Assembly (NCBI RefSeq): GCF_000003815.2
Contig: NC_049996.1
Span: 15,698,427-15,762,426, forward strand
Source: Branchiostoma floridae
Lineage: Eukaryota; Chordata; Leptocardii; Amphioxiformes; Branchiostomatidae
Reading direction: 5' to 3'
Length of the DNA stretch: 64,000 nt
Shown piece after piece: positions 34,691 to 58,500 of this stretch. A program made the translations under genes and the position numbers. Under the pieces are notes generated by a model. That model had not been told where the DNA came from and made no database searches. It saw only the letters and a program-made list of their open reading frames with translations. Each line of letters opens with the position of its first letter. The first letter of the stretch is position 1.

Positions 34691-37600
34691 ATCATTTCGT
34701 AGACCCTTGGAATGAACGTTGAATTGGTTCTTCAGAAAAGGCCCGTCTTAGAAAATTTCTCTCAAACTGGATATCAAATGAATAAAGCACACATATATGG
34801 ATATATACGACATGGATTGTTTTAAGTGTGTATGTTTGTATTGATGATTGTATCATAGACACAGACAAATGTGCTCGTAAATTTTCGCATTGACGGTTTT
34901 ATGTCTTTTTCAATTGTTTAAGGGTTCATAATAAGGTCACGATCGTATATCATTGTATTCGTGATTAAATGAGACCCTCTCAAATCACATTTTCTTTTGT
35001 AGAAAGAAAAAAACAATAATATCTCTCGTTCTATGGTACCAAGAAAATCTACGATCGTACTAAATTATTACATAACATGCTAGAAAGATGGGCTATTCGC
35101 ACGCTTTGCGCTGTGTCTACAGCCATGCTAAAATTGCCATATTGTGTGCGGGTAATTTAATCATGCTACAAATGCTCACATCTATATGACCCACATTGTA
35201 CCGATGTTGAGTAGACATTAAATAGTGTGCAGCCTGGCAAAGAATGACCGATGCTTGCCACTGATGGTAAATTTACGGCGTTTCATATGAAAAAGACCCT
35301 GACGTTGATGACCCGATCATTGCAAATTGGCACAGTTTGCACTACGTTTCCACTAAAAAGATCTTGTACAACGTAAACATACATTGCTTTCCTCAAATGG
35401 TCAATGATTTAGCTAAACTAAATAGTAAAAAAGAACATCTGTACAAGATTATACCTCAAATCTCCCTTGCCATTTCACCTCGAACTCTAGAAGAATGTTG
35501 AAATACTACTATACGATATCTTCCATAATTTTCTTTTATTACGCTTATGTCTCATTACGAGAAACTCAAAAATAAAAAAAGAAGACTTACCTGGATCCGA
35601 TTTCGTTGCACAAGCTTCGTCTCTGTCGGCAAAAGTCAGAACGCTTCTTCAAAAAACATTTCGCCCCACAGGCCGACACTCTTCATGTCACGCGATTTTC
35701 ATACAGAAACTTCAAAGTAAGGTTATAGTAGACAAAGAACACGTCTGTCCCGTCTGTTTGTAATGCCAAAATAGCTATCAATCTTGTTATATATACAACC
35801 CGGTAGCTGCAAGTTTATATACTCCAGTAATACAAACTCTACACATACACATGCGCTCTCTCACACACCACGTATGTGCATGTAATGATATGTGATTAAG
35901 TCCACTTCATCTGTAGTAACCAAATGATGGGTATTGGTATTTATTGCGGTCTAAGTTCTTCGGTTTTGGCAACGGTATATGTGGTAACGCACAACAAAGG
36001 ATATCAAAAATCATGAAAGAAAGCCTTTAGTAGCGCCGCTATGACGGAACGACTTTGAAAACGATTTCGATATTCATGAATCGTATCCATGCATGCAAAC
36101 AGCGAACTTGGTAACGCCGGGGCGGAAAATCTATTGTTCAAACGTTTTGTGTCCCGACCTCAACATGCGTGTTTCTCGCTGTAAGAAGTTGTATTTTTGC
36201 ATAATTGATGAGCGCCTCTGGCATGCGGTGGTGTTAGAAGTACGCTGAAGTCACGCGAGGCGGTTAATTCCCCATTGATTATGTGCATTTGGAACAGAAC
36301 AGCATCGTAAAAAGCATTTCGTACCGAGTGACTCATGATCACAAAGACACTCTGCACCGCACAACTCTTTCATTCCCGAGATGGTAAAAACGGCTTTTTA
36401 GAGACACAATGACAAGAATTGCCGCGGCGAAAGTCCATTTAGCCGGACAAAACTGCCCTCCTTTGAGACCCAAACGCGTTTCAAACAGGTGTAATTGAAG
36501 AAGCACACGCTACCCCACCTGTCCCAAGTCACTTGTATAACCTGCGATTTAAGGAACATTACATGGACGCACCACGAATGGGGAGAGACAAAAGCCTATA
36601 TAGATACCACATAAGTCAGAAACTTTATAACACAATATATATGTAATTTACATCAATATGATCATGATAGTTAAGCGAAAAAAACAAGATAGGTGAAAAA
36701 AAGATTGCTAACTTCTCAACAAAATTCCCTTGCTGTGGCCAAGTAAAAGTTGCATCTTTCGAGTAGCCCTACCACGAAGTGCTCTTAGAAGTTTTATCTC
36801 AAGTAAAACAGTGTACTACCTAAAAGATGTACGAAATGTCACAAAACAGGCTTAAAAGACTGAGCCTGGTCCTTGTACATTTTAACCACAACGAAAGAAC
36901 CATATTGTTTAAAGAAATCACAATTATATTCCCCATCTTTCCCACATTTATGGACGAACAGAAAGCCACTTTCCTCTTGAAATCACAAAACCCACAAATG
37001 GTAAAAAAAGTGGGACTCTTTGTGTTCCTCTGCTTCCAAAAAAGAAGTCAAACCCAGCCTATCTAGATATAGTAATCGAGTAGTCTCTTTGTATGGTATT
37101 TAACACTGTTCATTCTGACATGCATATTCCGTATCTTGTTTCCACCATGTACTTGCTCATGTCTCATCTTAGGCAAGCCTTTTACATATTTTAATTTTGT
37201 TCGAGAAATGAGTAAGGTAATCTTAACAATTAGCCTACGGGCATGAACTTGCAAAAACATTCTTTATAATACGTCTGCTTGGAGAGTACACACAACCACC
37301 CTTGTACATTCAGGGTACGTTTGATAGGGTCTCTCTTGTGCAAACGTTGAAGACTCTATCTTTTGTTAACACTTCTATAGGTGTCAAAGAGTTAAGCGGG
37401 CATCTCTGAATCTTTAATGGACGGTATTGCAGTTTTGACATTAGTGTAATAGATTTTGTATCTTACGTTTCGTATCATTTATCTTGTGTCACTATGAAAT
37501 CTAAACAATAGGATGAAAAACATCAGGGGTTTCTTACTCACTAGTCACCACGTAACGAGACACAAAGGCAACGTTACTAAGGTCACGGATTAGGCCATGT

Positions 37601-38141
37601 TTATTTGATTATATGGATGATATCTACGCATGCATCAATTTTCGGCCATTTCCAAAAATAAAATAAAAAGTTGTCAAAGCAGATTCAAAATAACAAAATA
37701 TATGCTACGGATTGCAAAACAAATATTGGAAAACGTCATAGAATATTCCAAGATCAAAGAAGATGTGGAAGAACAAAAATGAAGAATCTATCGTTTGGCA
37801 TACTACCAAGTATATTCATACTATATTGAGAGTTTCCGCAAGCTACGAACTGTAGTTGGGTGCATAATTTGGTCGAAATACATGTGTAAGTAAAACAAAT
37901 AAAATAAGACATTGTGTCCAGTCTATCAACAACTTTACATCCTTCATATCGTTTTGCTATCTACATATGCCAGTTTACAAAGTTAAGACAGACGAATGGC
38001 AACACTTTTCATGTTTAATGTCTTGTCATGGAGGCTGATAACATACAGAAAGTAGGTAAGAAAAGTTGAACAGTTCTCGAAAGAATATTTTACTCCAGGA
38101 CTGGGTATCTGTGGTCCTTTAGCAGCACATGGTCGGAAATC

Positions 38142-38230
38142 TATTCTCCAAGCAGAGGTTGGGTCACGGAGATAGTAGTGGTTAGGATTTTTACCGGTTA
38201 GTTTTCTCACTAGCGTCTGCTTGGAGAATA
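38142..38230. mobile_element. ATTCTCCAAGCAGAGG short foldback
   Basis: Ends ATTCTCCAAGCAGAGG and CGTCTGCTTGGAGAAT in 90 bp, related to the CTCCAAGCAGA family ends. Confidence 0.7.
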
Positions 38231-40479
38231 CTGAAACCCACTTCTTGTCATGTATCCTGTAAATTCATTGGCAACATTCTGTGTGCAAATGCCAAATGTC
38301 TCAGAGTGTAACAAAACAATAGAGAGCAGCATTCAAACATGTTGCTTTCCATACACACCATCAAATAACTTGTATGTGTATACAATACATGAACTTTAAA
38401 GTTTACAAAATAACAAATACATAAACCTTTCGGTTTTCAAAATCATTCACATTATATGCAACAGCAGCTACATGCCTGCACTCTCTCTTCTACATGTATT
38501 TATAAAGGGCTAATGCTAAATCACCTTTATCCAGGGGGTTACATATATCCATTGTTTCTTTAACATGGTATCTAGGGATATCAAGTTGACGTACCGGTGG
38601 TTTCGAATTACAATATATTTTGAAAATATTTCAAATTTGAAACCATTTCCTGTAGTCTTGATATCCCTAAATTCACTGTTTTTAACAACGATTATAGGTC
38701 ACCCCACGGATAAAGGTGAACTAGCGTTAACTACAAAAGCACAAAGTTGTATTAACAACATACCCTTTCAATGATGCTATGTCCAAGAGTTGATGGCTAA
38801 CACATTATTCAAGAATGCATAAATTTTTCCATAATAAATGCTCTATGTATGTACAGCTAATATGTAGAACGTTTCATGTTAACCCAAGACCACTTAGTGG
38901 CCAATCTGAGTTACATACAGCCTATTTTCTGGTAACTATTTTTAATAGCATAATTTGCATTGGATTTGATAGACAAAATTCCATCTCATTGATCACCAGT
39001 TACTGATATAGGGTTGTTTCACAAATACTCCAGAAGTAAAAGAGGAGCATATACATGTATAGTGTAAAGTCTTTAATCTGTTGTCATTTGGAATCCTTAG
39101 CTTAGAGTGAATTTTCCATGTCTTACAGAAACGTTTTGGGCCAAAACATTACAAACCCTAGACAGTGGTCTACAAGAAGTCATGGAACAGTACATCAAAC
39201 CTGTGTCTATAAAAGACTAAAAGTGCATGCTTACAAGAACTTGGATATACAATGTACCAAGAAGGAGGTTCTACTATGTTTGGGGGTATTCTGGGGGTAT
39301 ATTTCTAGTTTTTGAGGGTAACAGTTTCAGGATATACCAATTATATCATTTAAACTTTTGTTTTGCTGTGGTTTGGGACTCCAGAGGTAGAGAACAATAC
39401 TTTTGACTTCACATCTTCAGAGTTGGAGACTAACCATCTGTTATAGCTGACGGGTGAGTATTACTGGAATTTTAGTGATTTGAAGAGTGGCAAACAGGAA
39501 AACATTATTCTTCTAGGCCATTCCAATTTAATTTGTTGGTTCTCGGATATCTAAAAAAAATGTTCAACTGGAAAAAACATTATGAAACAAAGCCAGAGGG
39601 CCAGGTTTATGTGTCAACTTGGTGCACTCTGTTTTATGGAGTGAATACAGTCACATTTAAGTTTTCCTCCCTGCCCGCTGCTTTTGTGATGTCCGCTTGC
39701 TAAATTTTTAGTTTTAAAAATCCAAGAACCAAGGAAATCAATTGGTGTGGCCATGGGTAGACTTTCCTTATAAGGTTTGTTGGGAAATGTTTCCTTTGCG
39801 ATAAACCGAATGCTTAATGGACAATCCCTTAACACAAACAACAGGGACAATCCGTTTATCTCAGTGGTGGCCTCTGTCTGGTCCGAAGCGGTGCTGCCAC
39901 ACCAGTGGGTTTGGACGGTTGCAGCGTGCTGCGGAATTGTGCGTCGAGTTTGGAGTAGATACCACCAGCATACTCCTTCCTGTGGTGTCAAATTACAAAA
40001 GCTCTTCAATGAGGTTTTATGGGAAAAGGTAATCATCAGACAAAGCAATTCTAGCAAAGACACAGACCACATATTGAAGTCCTGGTAAATTCATAAAGAT
40101 ACAGTCAGTTCTAACAATTGAAAATAACAGACCATGGGATCTCCCAAGTGCTACTAAGAGTTGAAAAAGGTGTGTTGGTTAAGTTTTTGCCAAATTCTAG
40201 TACAGTAATTATCCATTGCTGTTGGAGAGTATAAAAAAAACACAGCTGCTGCTTTATTTTTGACAATATCTATCAAACTGCTGCATCCTGTTAAGTGACA
40301 ATTTTGATCCATTTCTAAAAAAAAAAAAATCTGAAGAAAAATAGTTCCTGCAATTTTAGGGCTGATAAATCCAGGGACTATGAGGGTATCTACATAGTGA
40401 TACTTTTTATAACATATAATTTATGAAAATTTGCCCCCTGATCATATAAAAATGTAATCTACTACACTGCTAGTGGAGG

Positions 40480-40800
40480 AACTGTATCATTTTGAGTGCA
40501 TACATCGCTACACTGTTCCATTGCCGGTTTCCAAGTCCTTCTACAGTAACATTTTTTCCCCGGACAGTCAAATTATGGAACTCTCTCGATTACAACTGTT
40601 TTCCTCCTGTCTACAACTTATCAGCCTTCAAAGCAAATGTCCACCGCTATCTCCATGCACAGCTATGCTAGACCCTATATGTTGATTTATTCATACCTAT
40701 AGATATCCATATATGTGTGTTTAGTTGTACTGTAAGTAGTTGTTATACATGTACACCTTACGAAAGTCCCTGTACTTTTGTTGTTGTCGTGTCAATAAAG
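40480..40800 (+). pseudogene. LINE 3'-end remnant
   Basis: It encodes TFFPRTVKLWNSL then FKANVHRYL, the usual C-terminus of CR1/L2-type non-LTR retrotransposon RT proteins, followed by a stop and a short 3' UTR ending near GTCAATAAAGATTATCTTTGG. Upstream RT domains are absent (5' truncation). Confidence 0.75.
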
Positions 40801-40898
40801 ATTATCTTTGGCTATTTCCAATTTCTTAGTTCATTGCCTTGAAGTGGTCTAATGACCTTGCTCTGAACAGTCTCGTTAAGAAAAAATACTGTCAGTAC

Positions 40899-50419
<9,521 letters not shown>

Positions 50420-50479
50420 GGTGGTCACACAGCACCTCGTATACTACTTCTTTCCTACAAAACAAACACCAACATGTCA

Positions 50480-50570
50480 ATAGGACGTCCAGCACAAGAG
50501 ACCCCTCTGTACCCACCTCAGGCATGGTGGTCACAGAGCACCTTGTATACTACTTCTTTTCTACAAGACA
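50480..50570 (-). repeat. Duplicate of the SANBR first coding exon start
   Basis: Nearly identical to 50378-50460, covering 5' leader, acceptor (TTTTGTAG/TCTTGTAG), ATG and the first ~14 codons (MPEVGTEGSLVLDVL). The copy lies directly upstream and also has an ATG (about 50523). Confidence 0.85.
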
Positions 50571-50785
50571 AAACACAAAGAACATGTAAAAATTGACATC
50601 AAAGATCATCTGTGGTAGTAGATGTAGTTGTTCTGAATAAAGCAAAACAGAAGTTTCAACACAAAAACATAACTTGACATCAGGCTTTTAGCTAGGATTC
50701 TTATTTTCATCTAGTGGTCCAATTTCTTACTACATGTATTTTTGGAACAGTGCGTCCAAATGACAGGTGAACACATGCCTAGCTA

Positions 50786-51100
50786 AAGGTTGGGTCACCC
50801 ATGCGTATATATTCAAGTCCGCTTGAGGTGCGTATGACGCTCTTAGTCTCTACCAGGCTCCACAGGTTGCGGGAAAAATAGTACAAATTGGACAAATATA
50901 GATACATAACATGCCAGATGAGTTAGCTGACCGAGAAGTATGGTTAGCGACCCAGCTTACTCGTCTGGCATGTTACCTGCTTACGTTTGTCCAATTTCTA
51001 TTAATTACTTTTCCAGCAACCTGTGGGGCCTGGTGGAGGTAAATACTCCCATGCGCGCCTCATACGGACTTAAATATATACGCAAGTGTGAACCCACCTT
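50786..51100. mobile_element. Foldback/MITE element
   Basis: Terminal inverted repeats AAGGTTGGGTCACCCATGCG..AAGTCCG and CGGACTT..GTGAACCCACCTT, with internal palindromes (CAGATGAGTTAGCTGACC/..CAGCTTACTCGTCTGGCATG). There is no protein. Confidence 0.75.
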
Positions 51101-52593
51101 AAAAGCCTATGTGACGTCACGTCCAGTCCATTCCTTGACTTGTACTGGAGCTGATCAGTCAAAAATCTGGGGTGAATCCGATTTTTGTGTTGGACATTGT
51201 AGTTTAGTATCTAGTTTCATGTTGCGAACTTTATTCAGAGCAACATGTAAATAATTGTCTTAGAGTTCATAGGTTGGGTAAGGTTGTCAGCCCAGTTGGA
51301 ACTGGTCTTATTGGGGACAACCGAGTTTGATTGGCTTTGACTCTGTGGGGTTCGAATCTTATGCGTGTACATGTAATGTTGTTGACATGATGTTATTTAC
51401 TGTATTTGACAATAAAATTGACCTATGCTTCTGAATTTAGGTTTGCAAAACAAACATTGGAAAAAAAATCATGAATAACATTGATATTATGTACATGTAG
51501 TATGTACTGTTTTTGATAACGTACATCAGCAGGTTCTTTTGAATTTGGGTACTACTATTTAGCACTACTTATTGATAATAATTTTTCTTCTGTTTTGATC
51601 AAGGTATCAATGTTTTGATGTAACCATAAATATTTAGTAAAAACAAAGCTTTTGTCCTTGTCTTTTTCTTTCCTTCACCAAGGTCAGAGGGATCTGATAG
51701 GGATAGTAACATTGCACCTTGTCTCAATGTGCACAAAACATCACCAAATATTTGGCAGGAAAAAACGCCATTCCTCACTAAGCTGGAATGCATTTATAAA
51801 GGAATGGCTATCCACATCAGCTGAAATCACACCACCCACCCAAACTGACCCTGAAATAATAAAATAACAAAAACCTGAGCCTTCTTTGCAAAACGCCCTA
51901 TTCCTGGTATTTTCTTGAATGTTAAGGAATAAGAAGATGTACCCCGATCGCTAGACTATAGCAGAAATCGCGACACAAACCTTCATAAAATCGCGTCTCC
52001 ATCGAGCGTCCTGCTGTCTTGGCGACCTGGGATGTTGACCTGCGATGACCCCAATTATATCAGGGACAAATCAATAATCTGACGTCAGCATATTTGTGGG
52101 TCTAAAACTCACCACTACGTTATCTAAGGTGCACCTCTTCTCAGTTTGTTTTAAGAAGTATTCTTAATATCCCTAAAACTATCTTTAAGTTGTTTGATGA
52201 TGTAAAGATAAACATTCTTGATGATTTCCACCTTTTAAAAGATTATAAAATGAACTTTCCCTCACTGAGGCATCATGGGATGAAAATTCAAAATGGCCGC
52301 CGTTGGTGAGAAAAGTTTTGTTTTTCTCCGCTTTTTTGTTGTTTTAGTCTCACGTTTCATGTTGTGAGCATGTTTACGTCTGGAAAGTTCGTCTCGAATG
52401 TGTTTAGAAGTTTGGGAAACATGTAGAATCTCTATGGTGGTAAGTACAAGGCTGTAACGACCAGATAAACACTTTGAAGAGTGTTGGACCGCCAAAAAGT
52501 GTGTTATTTCTCACATGTTGATTCGTTGTTTTGATACAGGTTAGAGTGCCTGGTTGTCTTGAGTAGTACTTCGTTATTCCAGATGAGGAAAAA

Positions 52594-55500
52594 ATGCCGG
52601 TCACTCGCAAGATTATAGGCAGGGGAACAGGCAGGGTATGTACCATTGAATATCTCTAATACCTAAATTATTATTGTCAAGAATTCTGTGTGTTATTAGT
52701 ACATATTTCCTTACTACACATAGTTACTAACTATGTGTAGTAAGGAAGTATACTAAGTTACCATAAAATAATGCAGATATATGTCAATACTGTAAGCAAT
52801 AGTAAAATTAATTTTACATGTACAAAAAAAAAGTACATTTGTATAGATATAGTTTGTTTTTTTTTTTGTTTTTTTTTTAAGGTGAAGTCAGTTCCTGCAG
52901 CTGGTAGAGGGAGGGGTGCAGTTGGAAGGGGAAGCAGGAGGTAAATTTCATGGTCGTTGTTTTTGGTATTATTTATTATGTGACAAATGTGATTGCTAAA
53001 TAAAGCCTTGCATTGTTATAATGTCATCAGGAAAGATTTAAAAAAAATGCAAAGCTCAGAGCAAAGGATGCCAGGATTTTATTGTCCAGGCATAATTCGA
53101 AATAAGCAACATTGATAAATCATAAGTCATATCAGGTCTTTTTTCAGTCACTTAAAAAACAGATTTGTGAAGTGCTTCATATTGTTGGTTGCATTCTGAA
53201 ATCTGTCATCAAACCAACGGTAATTGCATGTACTTCCATTGATTTAATGCTGACATATGAACTTACAATTTGTGTGATTTTTAGTTTATAAATCTTGATT
53301 GTCCATAGAGAGTGCTAGTACTAGTAGTAGAATCCTGACAAATCTGATGATTGTCAACACATTTATTTCCAGAACTGTGAGAGGAAAACGTGCGCCTTCT
53401 CCTGTCTACTCAGAGGCTGGCTTCTCTCTGTACTCCACTGACTCAGAGGACCAGGTAGTGCATGTGTTTTTATTTTCTACCTACTCATTTGTCTACTACA
53501 TAGCTGTAGATTTTAAACAACATTTGCAGTCAAATGTGCAAAGGTTATGTGTGACAGGTTGTTCAGCGTAATGTAACCAGCCGTCGCCGTGCCTCAGGCC
53601 TGTGAAGCTGGTGTGTTATGTTGAAAGGTGTTTACACTGGTTGTACAGATTCAGATACAGGAACAGGAGTTGTGAAGTTTTCTTAAACATCATAACTTCA
53701 AGTTTCATGTAGTTGATTTTGTTGATAGTTTGGTCAGATGATATATACGATATTAAGCAATACCCTGGAAATATTAATCAAAGTTGCAAAGTTCTGAAAG
53801 GTACAGTCTTCTTTGCCTCTTGATTTTTTTGTTGTGAATTTTTTAGCAAGGTTTCTACAGAACCAAGTGTCAATAATTAAGAATCTCCAACAGTTTTGTC
53901 TATCACAAAACATCTGAACTAGGATGACACCCAGGCTTCTAGCTTAGTGGCTTTGAAACTTGAACGGTGACTTTCCAACCTTAAAATGACTGATGATTAG
54001 TTATATGTCTACATCTAGAGTTGAAAGTTGAATGCCTTTCAGCTTCCATTTATGTTTCCTTGACTTCTCAGGTCACATCAACCAACAAAGGTCTGGACCG
54101 CTGCGCTGCTCTCCTGGGGGACATCCTCAGTAGAGAACCTGCTGATGCGTCTGGTGCACAAGGTGGGTTACTTTTGTTACAACATTTGTAGGAACATCAT
54201 CATCATTTGTCATGGAACAAGTGAAGTAGGAACAGTGCATGTATTTACAAAGTTGAGCTTTGTTTCAACACAAATAAAGGAATTGTTGCTGCTCATTTTA
54301 TTTGTTCAAGTTTGGATGTGCCACATGACTAGAATATGACAATCAAAAACTAATCACTAGTATCTGAATTGTGAGCTAATTCTTTTCTACATGTAATATT
54401 ATTACATATATGTCTATTATTTACCACAGGTTCTAAACAGAAACCAACCAAGCAGCCAAAAGTTAAGACAAAAGCCAACCCTGCCAAGACTAAAGCACCC
54501 CAGGGTAAGACAAAGATAACCAAGTCTGCTGCAAAGAAAACTACTCTTCAACACCAAACCTCGACCAGAGGTTCCCCTGAAAAAGCCAAGCAGGGAAACT
54601 TGTCACCGTATGCCTTCAGGGTGCCTACAGCTCCAGTACAAGGTACAATAGATCATTTTGAGTTTGCAGGGACCTCAGTATATGGTAGAGGGAAGGGAGA
54701 AATTTGTAGCATCTTAACTTTGCATTGGAAACAGTTGGAACGGTAATACAAGGTAGGGCACATGCTTGCAATGTTGATGAGTTTGAAAACTGAAACAATA
54801 ACCTTACCTTAGACCTTAGAAGTTAGATCCTCCCGCAACACTGTTGCATTGGTCGACTCATCGAGCATACTTTCTCCAAAGGGTGCGGAAACAATAAAGC
54901 CACAGCAAATTTTTCACAATTTACAGTACATCCAGTTGATTCCATATCAATTGCTTGTAGTTGTACATTTTTGCCATTGGGCTTGCAATACCACTCCATG
55001 TTGCTAGGTAGTGCATCTAAGCATGATAATTTTCTCTTCCCTCATCAGGTCCAGTGTTACAGCAGCAGGTGGCATCAGCTGCTCAGAGAACCCTTTTCAA
55101 TGAACGCATCCCAAGTTCCACCCCTAACCTCTCCCCTGACCCCAAGAGGCCCCCCACCCCAAACACACTACTCCAAATGCTGCGTGCTCAAAATCATGGT
55201 CCTGTGCAAAACGTCCCTGTGCCTCACTCCCCACCTCAAAAGGAAGGGGGCCAATATCAACAGGGGAAAGATTTTGATGCTACACCTTCTTACCCAGAAT
55301 CCACCCATCCTGCTGTGCAACCCCCACAGTATGATCAGCTACAATCTCTGCAACACGCGCATTTGGGCAACCCTCAAAACTATGTCCCCAACCAGCCTCA
55401 GCAGCCATATATCAACCAGCAGACTTATCAACAGCCTCTGAGTTATCATCACCCAGGCGCTAACAATGGTCGATATCACCCACCGTCTATAGGTGACGTT

Positions 55501-58500
55501 ATTGGTTATCCTGTACCTACTCCTACTCACCATGAATATATCACAACCAATGGCCATCCTGCACCTACTCGACATGACTATGCCACAACCAGCGGCCAAG
55601 CAGATGGGAGAGAACAGTTAGATAGCATTCCCGTCCGAGATCGTGAAAACGTTAGCCCAACACGACGGTCTCTCTTTCAATCCGGAGGACCTGTTGCTAA
55701 CCATACGCCAGGGAATCGATCATTTGGGAGTGAAACCAATCAAGAGCAGGACGAAACTCTGACCTCAAGTCCAAAACGATCAACCTCACGTCTTTCGGAA
55801 AAGAAAACGCCGCAAACGAGCCCCGGAAAATCTCTGCAGACGTTGAGGTATCTCCTGAGGGAGTTGCAGGCTGCAGGGGATGACCCGGAAGTGAAACGTT
55901 TGTCACAGGAAGTGGAGAGGATTGTGGGACAGCTACCAGAGACCAGGAGGGCTGCTGACATGCAGACTGACATCAACCTGGCACTTCAGCCTCTCAGGTA
56001 TACAGTTTGGTCATTGTGCTTTAAACTATTGTAGCAATTGCATCTAACTCAGTTTTTGTTTTGCTTACTCCAATCCTGTGTCTGACTACATGCCTCTTGT
56101 TTTTATCCTCTATAGCAGCAAAGCCACAACATAAACGTAAGATCTCCTCTAACTCGGATTAAGAATTTGATAGCATTTCAATAATAGTCTCCAGTGTTAG
56201 TACATGTATTTGCTTTTTGATTTTGATTTTGAATTGTTGTAACTTGTATATTAAAGTTGCTTGTTGTCCTGTACCTGTAGAAGTTAGAACAGTCAGCTGA
56301 GGAGGACATGGCTTGTATCCTGAACCAATCATAAATTACAACTCTAACTCAAATTAGGAATTTGACAGTATTTCATTGGTCTCCAGTGATAGTATATTTG
56401 CATTTGGATTTGAAATTTCGAATTGTATAACAAAGTTGTGTTCTCCTGTAGAAGTGAGAACAGTCAGCTGAAGAGGAGGGCTTGTATCCTGAACCAAACA
56501 TGAATTACAAACTCCTCTAATTCAGATTAGGAATTTGACAATATTTCAATGGTCTCCAGTGATAGTAATTACTAGTATTTTGAATTGTAAAACAAAGTTG
56601 TGTTCTCCTGTAGAAGTGAGAACAGTCAGCTGAGGAGGACATGGCTTGTATCCTGAACCAATCATAAATTACAACTCCTCTAACTCAAATTAGGGATTTG
56701 ACAGTATTTCATTGGTTTCCAATGATAGTATATTATCATTTGCTTTTGAATCTGAATTTTGAATTGTATAACAAAGTTGTGTTCTCCTGTAGAAGTGAGA
56801 AGTCAGTTGAGGAGGAGGGCTTGTATCCTGAACCAAACATAAATTACAAACTTCTCTAACTCAAATTAGGAATTTGATAGCATTTCAATGGTCTCCAGTG
56901 ATAGTATAGTACTATTTTGAATTGTATAACAAAGTTGTGTTCTCCTGTAGAAGTGAGAACTGTCAGCTGAGGAGGACATGGCTTGTATCCTGAACCAATC
57001 ATAAATTACAACTCTAACTCAAATTAGGAATTTGATAGCATTTCAATGGTCTCCAGTGATAGTATACTAGTATTTTGAATTGTATAACAAAGTTGTGTTC
57101 TCCTGTAGAAGTGAGAACAGTCAGCTGAAGAGGAGGGCTTGTATCCTGAACCAATCATAAATTACAAACTCCTCAAACTCAGATTAGGAATTTGACACTG
57201 ATGACAGCATTTCAAAGTTCTCCAGTGATAGTATATTAGTATTTGAATCTGAATTTTGAATTGTATAACAAAGTTGTGTTCTCCTGTAGAAGTGAGAACA
57301 GCCAGCTGAGGAGGAGGGCTTGTATCCTGAACCAATCATAAATTACAAACTTCTCTAACTTAAATTAGGAATTTGACAATATTTCAATGGTCTCCAGTGA
57401 TAGTAATTACTAGTATTTTGAATTGTATAACAAAGTTGTGTTCTCTGGTAGAAGTGAGAACAGTCAGCTGAGGAGGAGGGCTTGTATCCTGAACCAAACA
57501 TAAATTACAAACTTCTCTAACTCAAATTAGGAATTTGATAGCATTTCAATGGTCTCCAGTGATAGTATACTAGTATTTTGAATTGTATAACAAAGTTGTG
57601 TTCTCCTGTAGAAGTGAGAACAGTCAGCTGAAGAGGAGGGCTTGTATCCTGAACCAATCATACATTACAAACTCCTCTAAGTCCAATTAGGAATTTGACA
57701 GTATTTCAATGGTCTCCAGTGATAGTATACTAGTATTTTGAATTGTATAACAAAGTTGTGTTCTCCTGTAGAAGTGAGAACAGTCAGCTGAGGAGGAGGG
57801 CTTGTATCCTGAACCAATCATAAATTACAAACTTCTCTAACTCAAATTAGGAATTTGACAGCATTTCAATGGTCTCCAGTGATAGTATATTAGTATTTGC
57901 ATTTGGATTTGAATTTTGAATTGTATAACAAAGTTGTGTTCTCCTGTAGAAGTGAGAACAGTCAGCTGAGGAGGAGGGCTTGTATCCTGAACCAATCATA
58001 AATTACAAACTCCTCTAACTCAGATTAGGAATTTGACAGCATTTCAATGGTCTCCAGTGATAGTATATTAGTAATTACGTTTGAATCTGAATTTTTAATT
58101 GTATGCAAATTCCCATTACTCATTTGATTTCATTTATGATTTCGAGTTATATTATTAGGATTAACGTTGTACAATTGATTTGCCTTATTTTGTCGTAGTT
58201 GAATTGCGTTATTATTTGCCAATTCTTGCTGTGTCACCATTTATTTGATTTTATATTGTTGTCATTATTGTTATGTATGTACGGGGTTTCCCCCAGGGAC
58301 CTTTGAAAAATGCTGACAAGGCGGCATGTATCCCTGGATAAATAGAAACAAACAAACAAACAAATAACAAAGTTGTGTTCTCCTGTAGAAGTGAGAACAG
58401 CCAGCTGAGGAGGAGAGCTTGTATCCCGAACCAAACACATGAATTACAAACTTCTCTAACTCAAATTAGGAATTTGACAGTATTTCAATGGTCTCCAGTG

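Larger units (their letters stand above)
30250..40898. other. 10-kb gene-poor region with transposon debris
   Basis: No convincing exon was found on either strand. Contents that can be named: a 62-bp perfect hairpin (30409-30470), a tRNA-SINE-like copy (about 31000-31260), an RFX X-box (32308-32322), foldbacks (32377-32536, 32714-32793, 33272-33522, 33996-34194, 38142-38230), a SINE-like repeat (about 34365-34690) and a LINE 3' remnant (40480-40800). Minus-strand GT donors at 31316 and 35589 could belong to 5' non-coding exons of the coiled-coil gene. Confidence 0.6.
50460..52593. promoter_or_regulatory. Head-to-head intergenic region, SANBR (-) / CCDC14-like (+)
   Basis: About 2.1 kb between divergent starts. 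It holds the SANBR exon copy, a truncated AGCTAGG-type element (50681-50790), a long foldback (50786-51100), a SINE-like box (GGTTCGAATCTT near 51350) and AT-rich sequence. Near 52290, AAATGGCCGCCG resembles a YY1 element, close to the probable CCDC14 start. No TATA box is evident. Confidence 0.55.
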
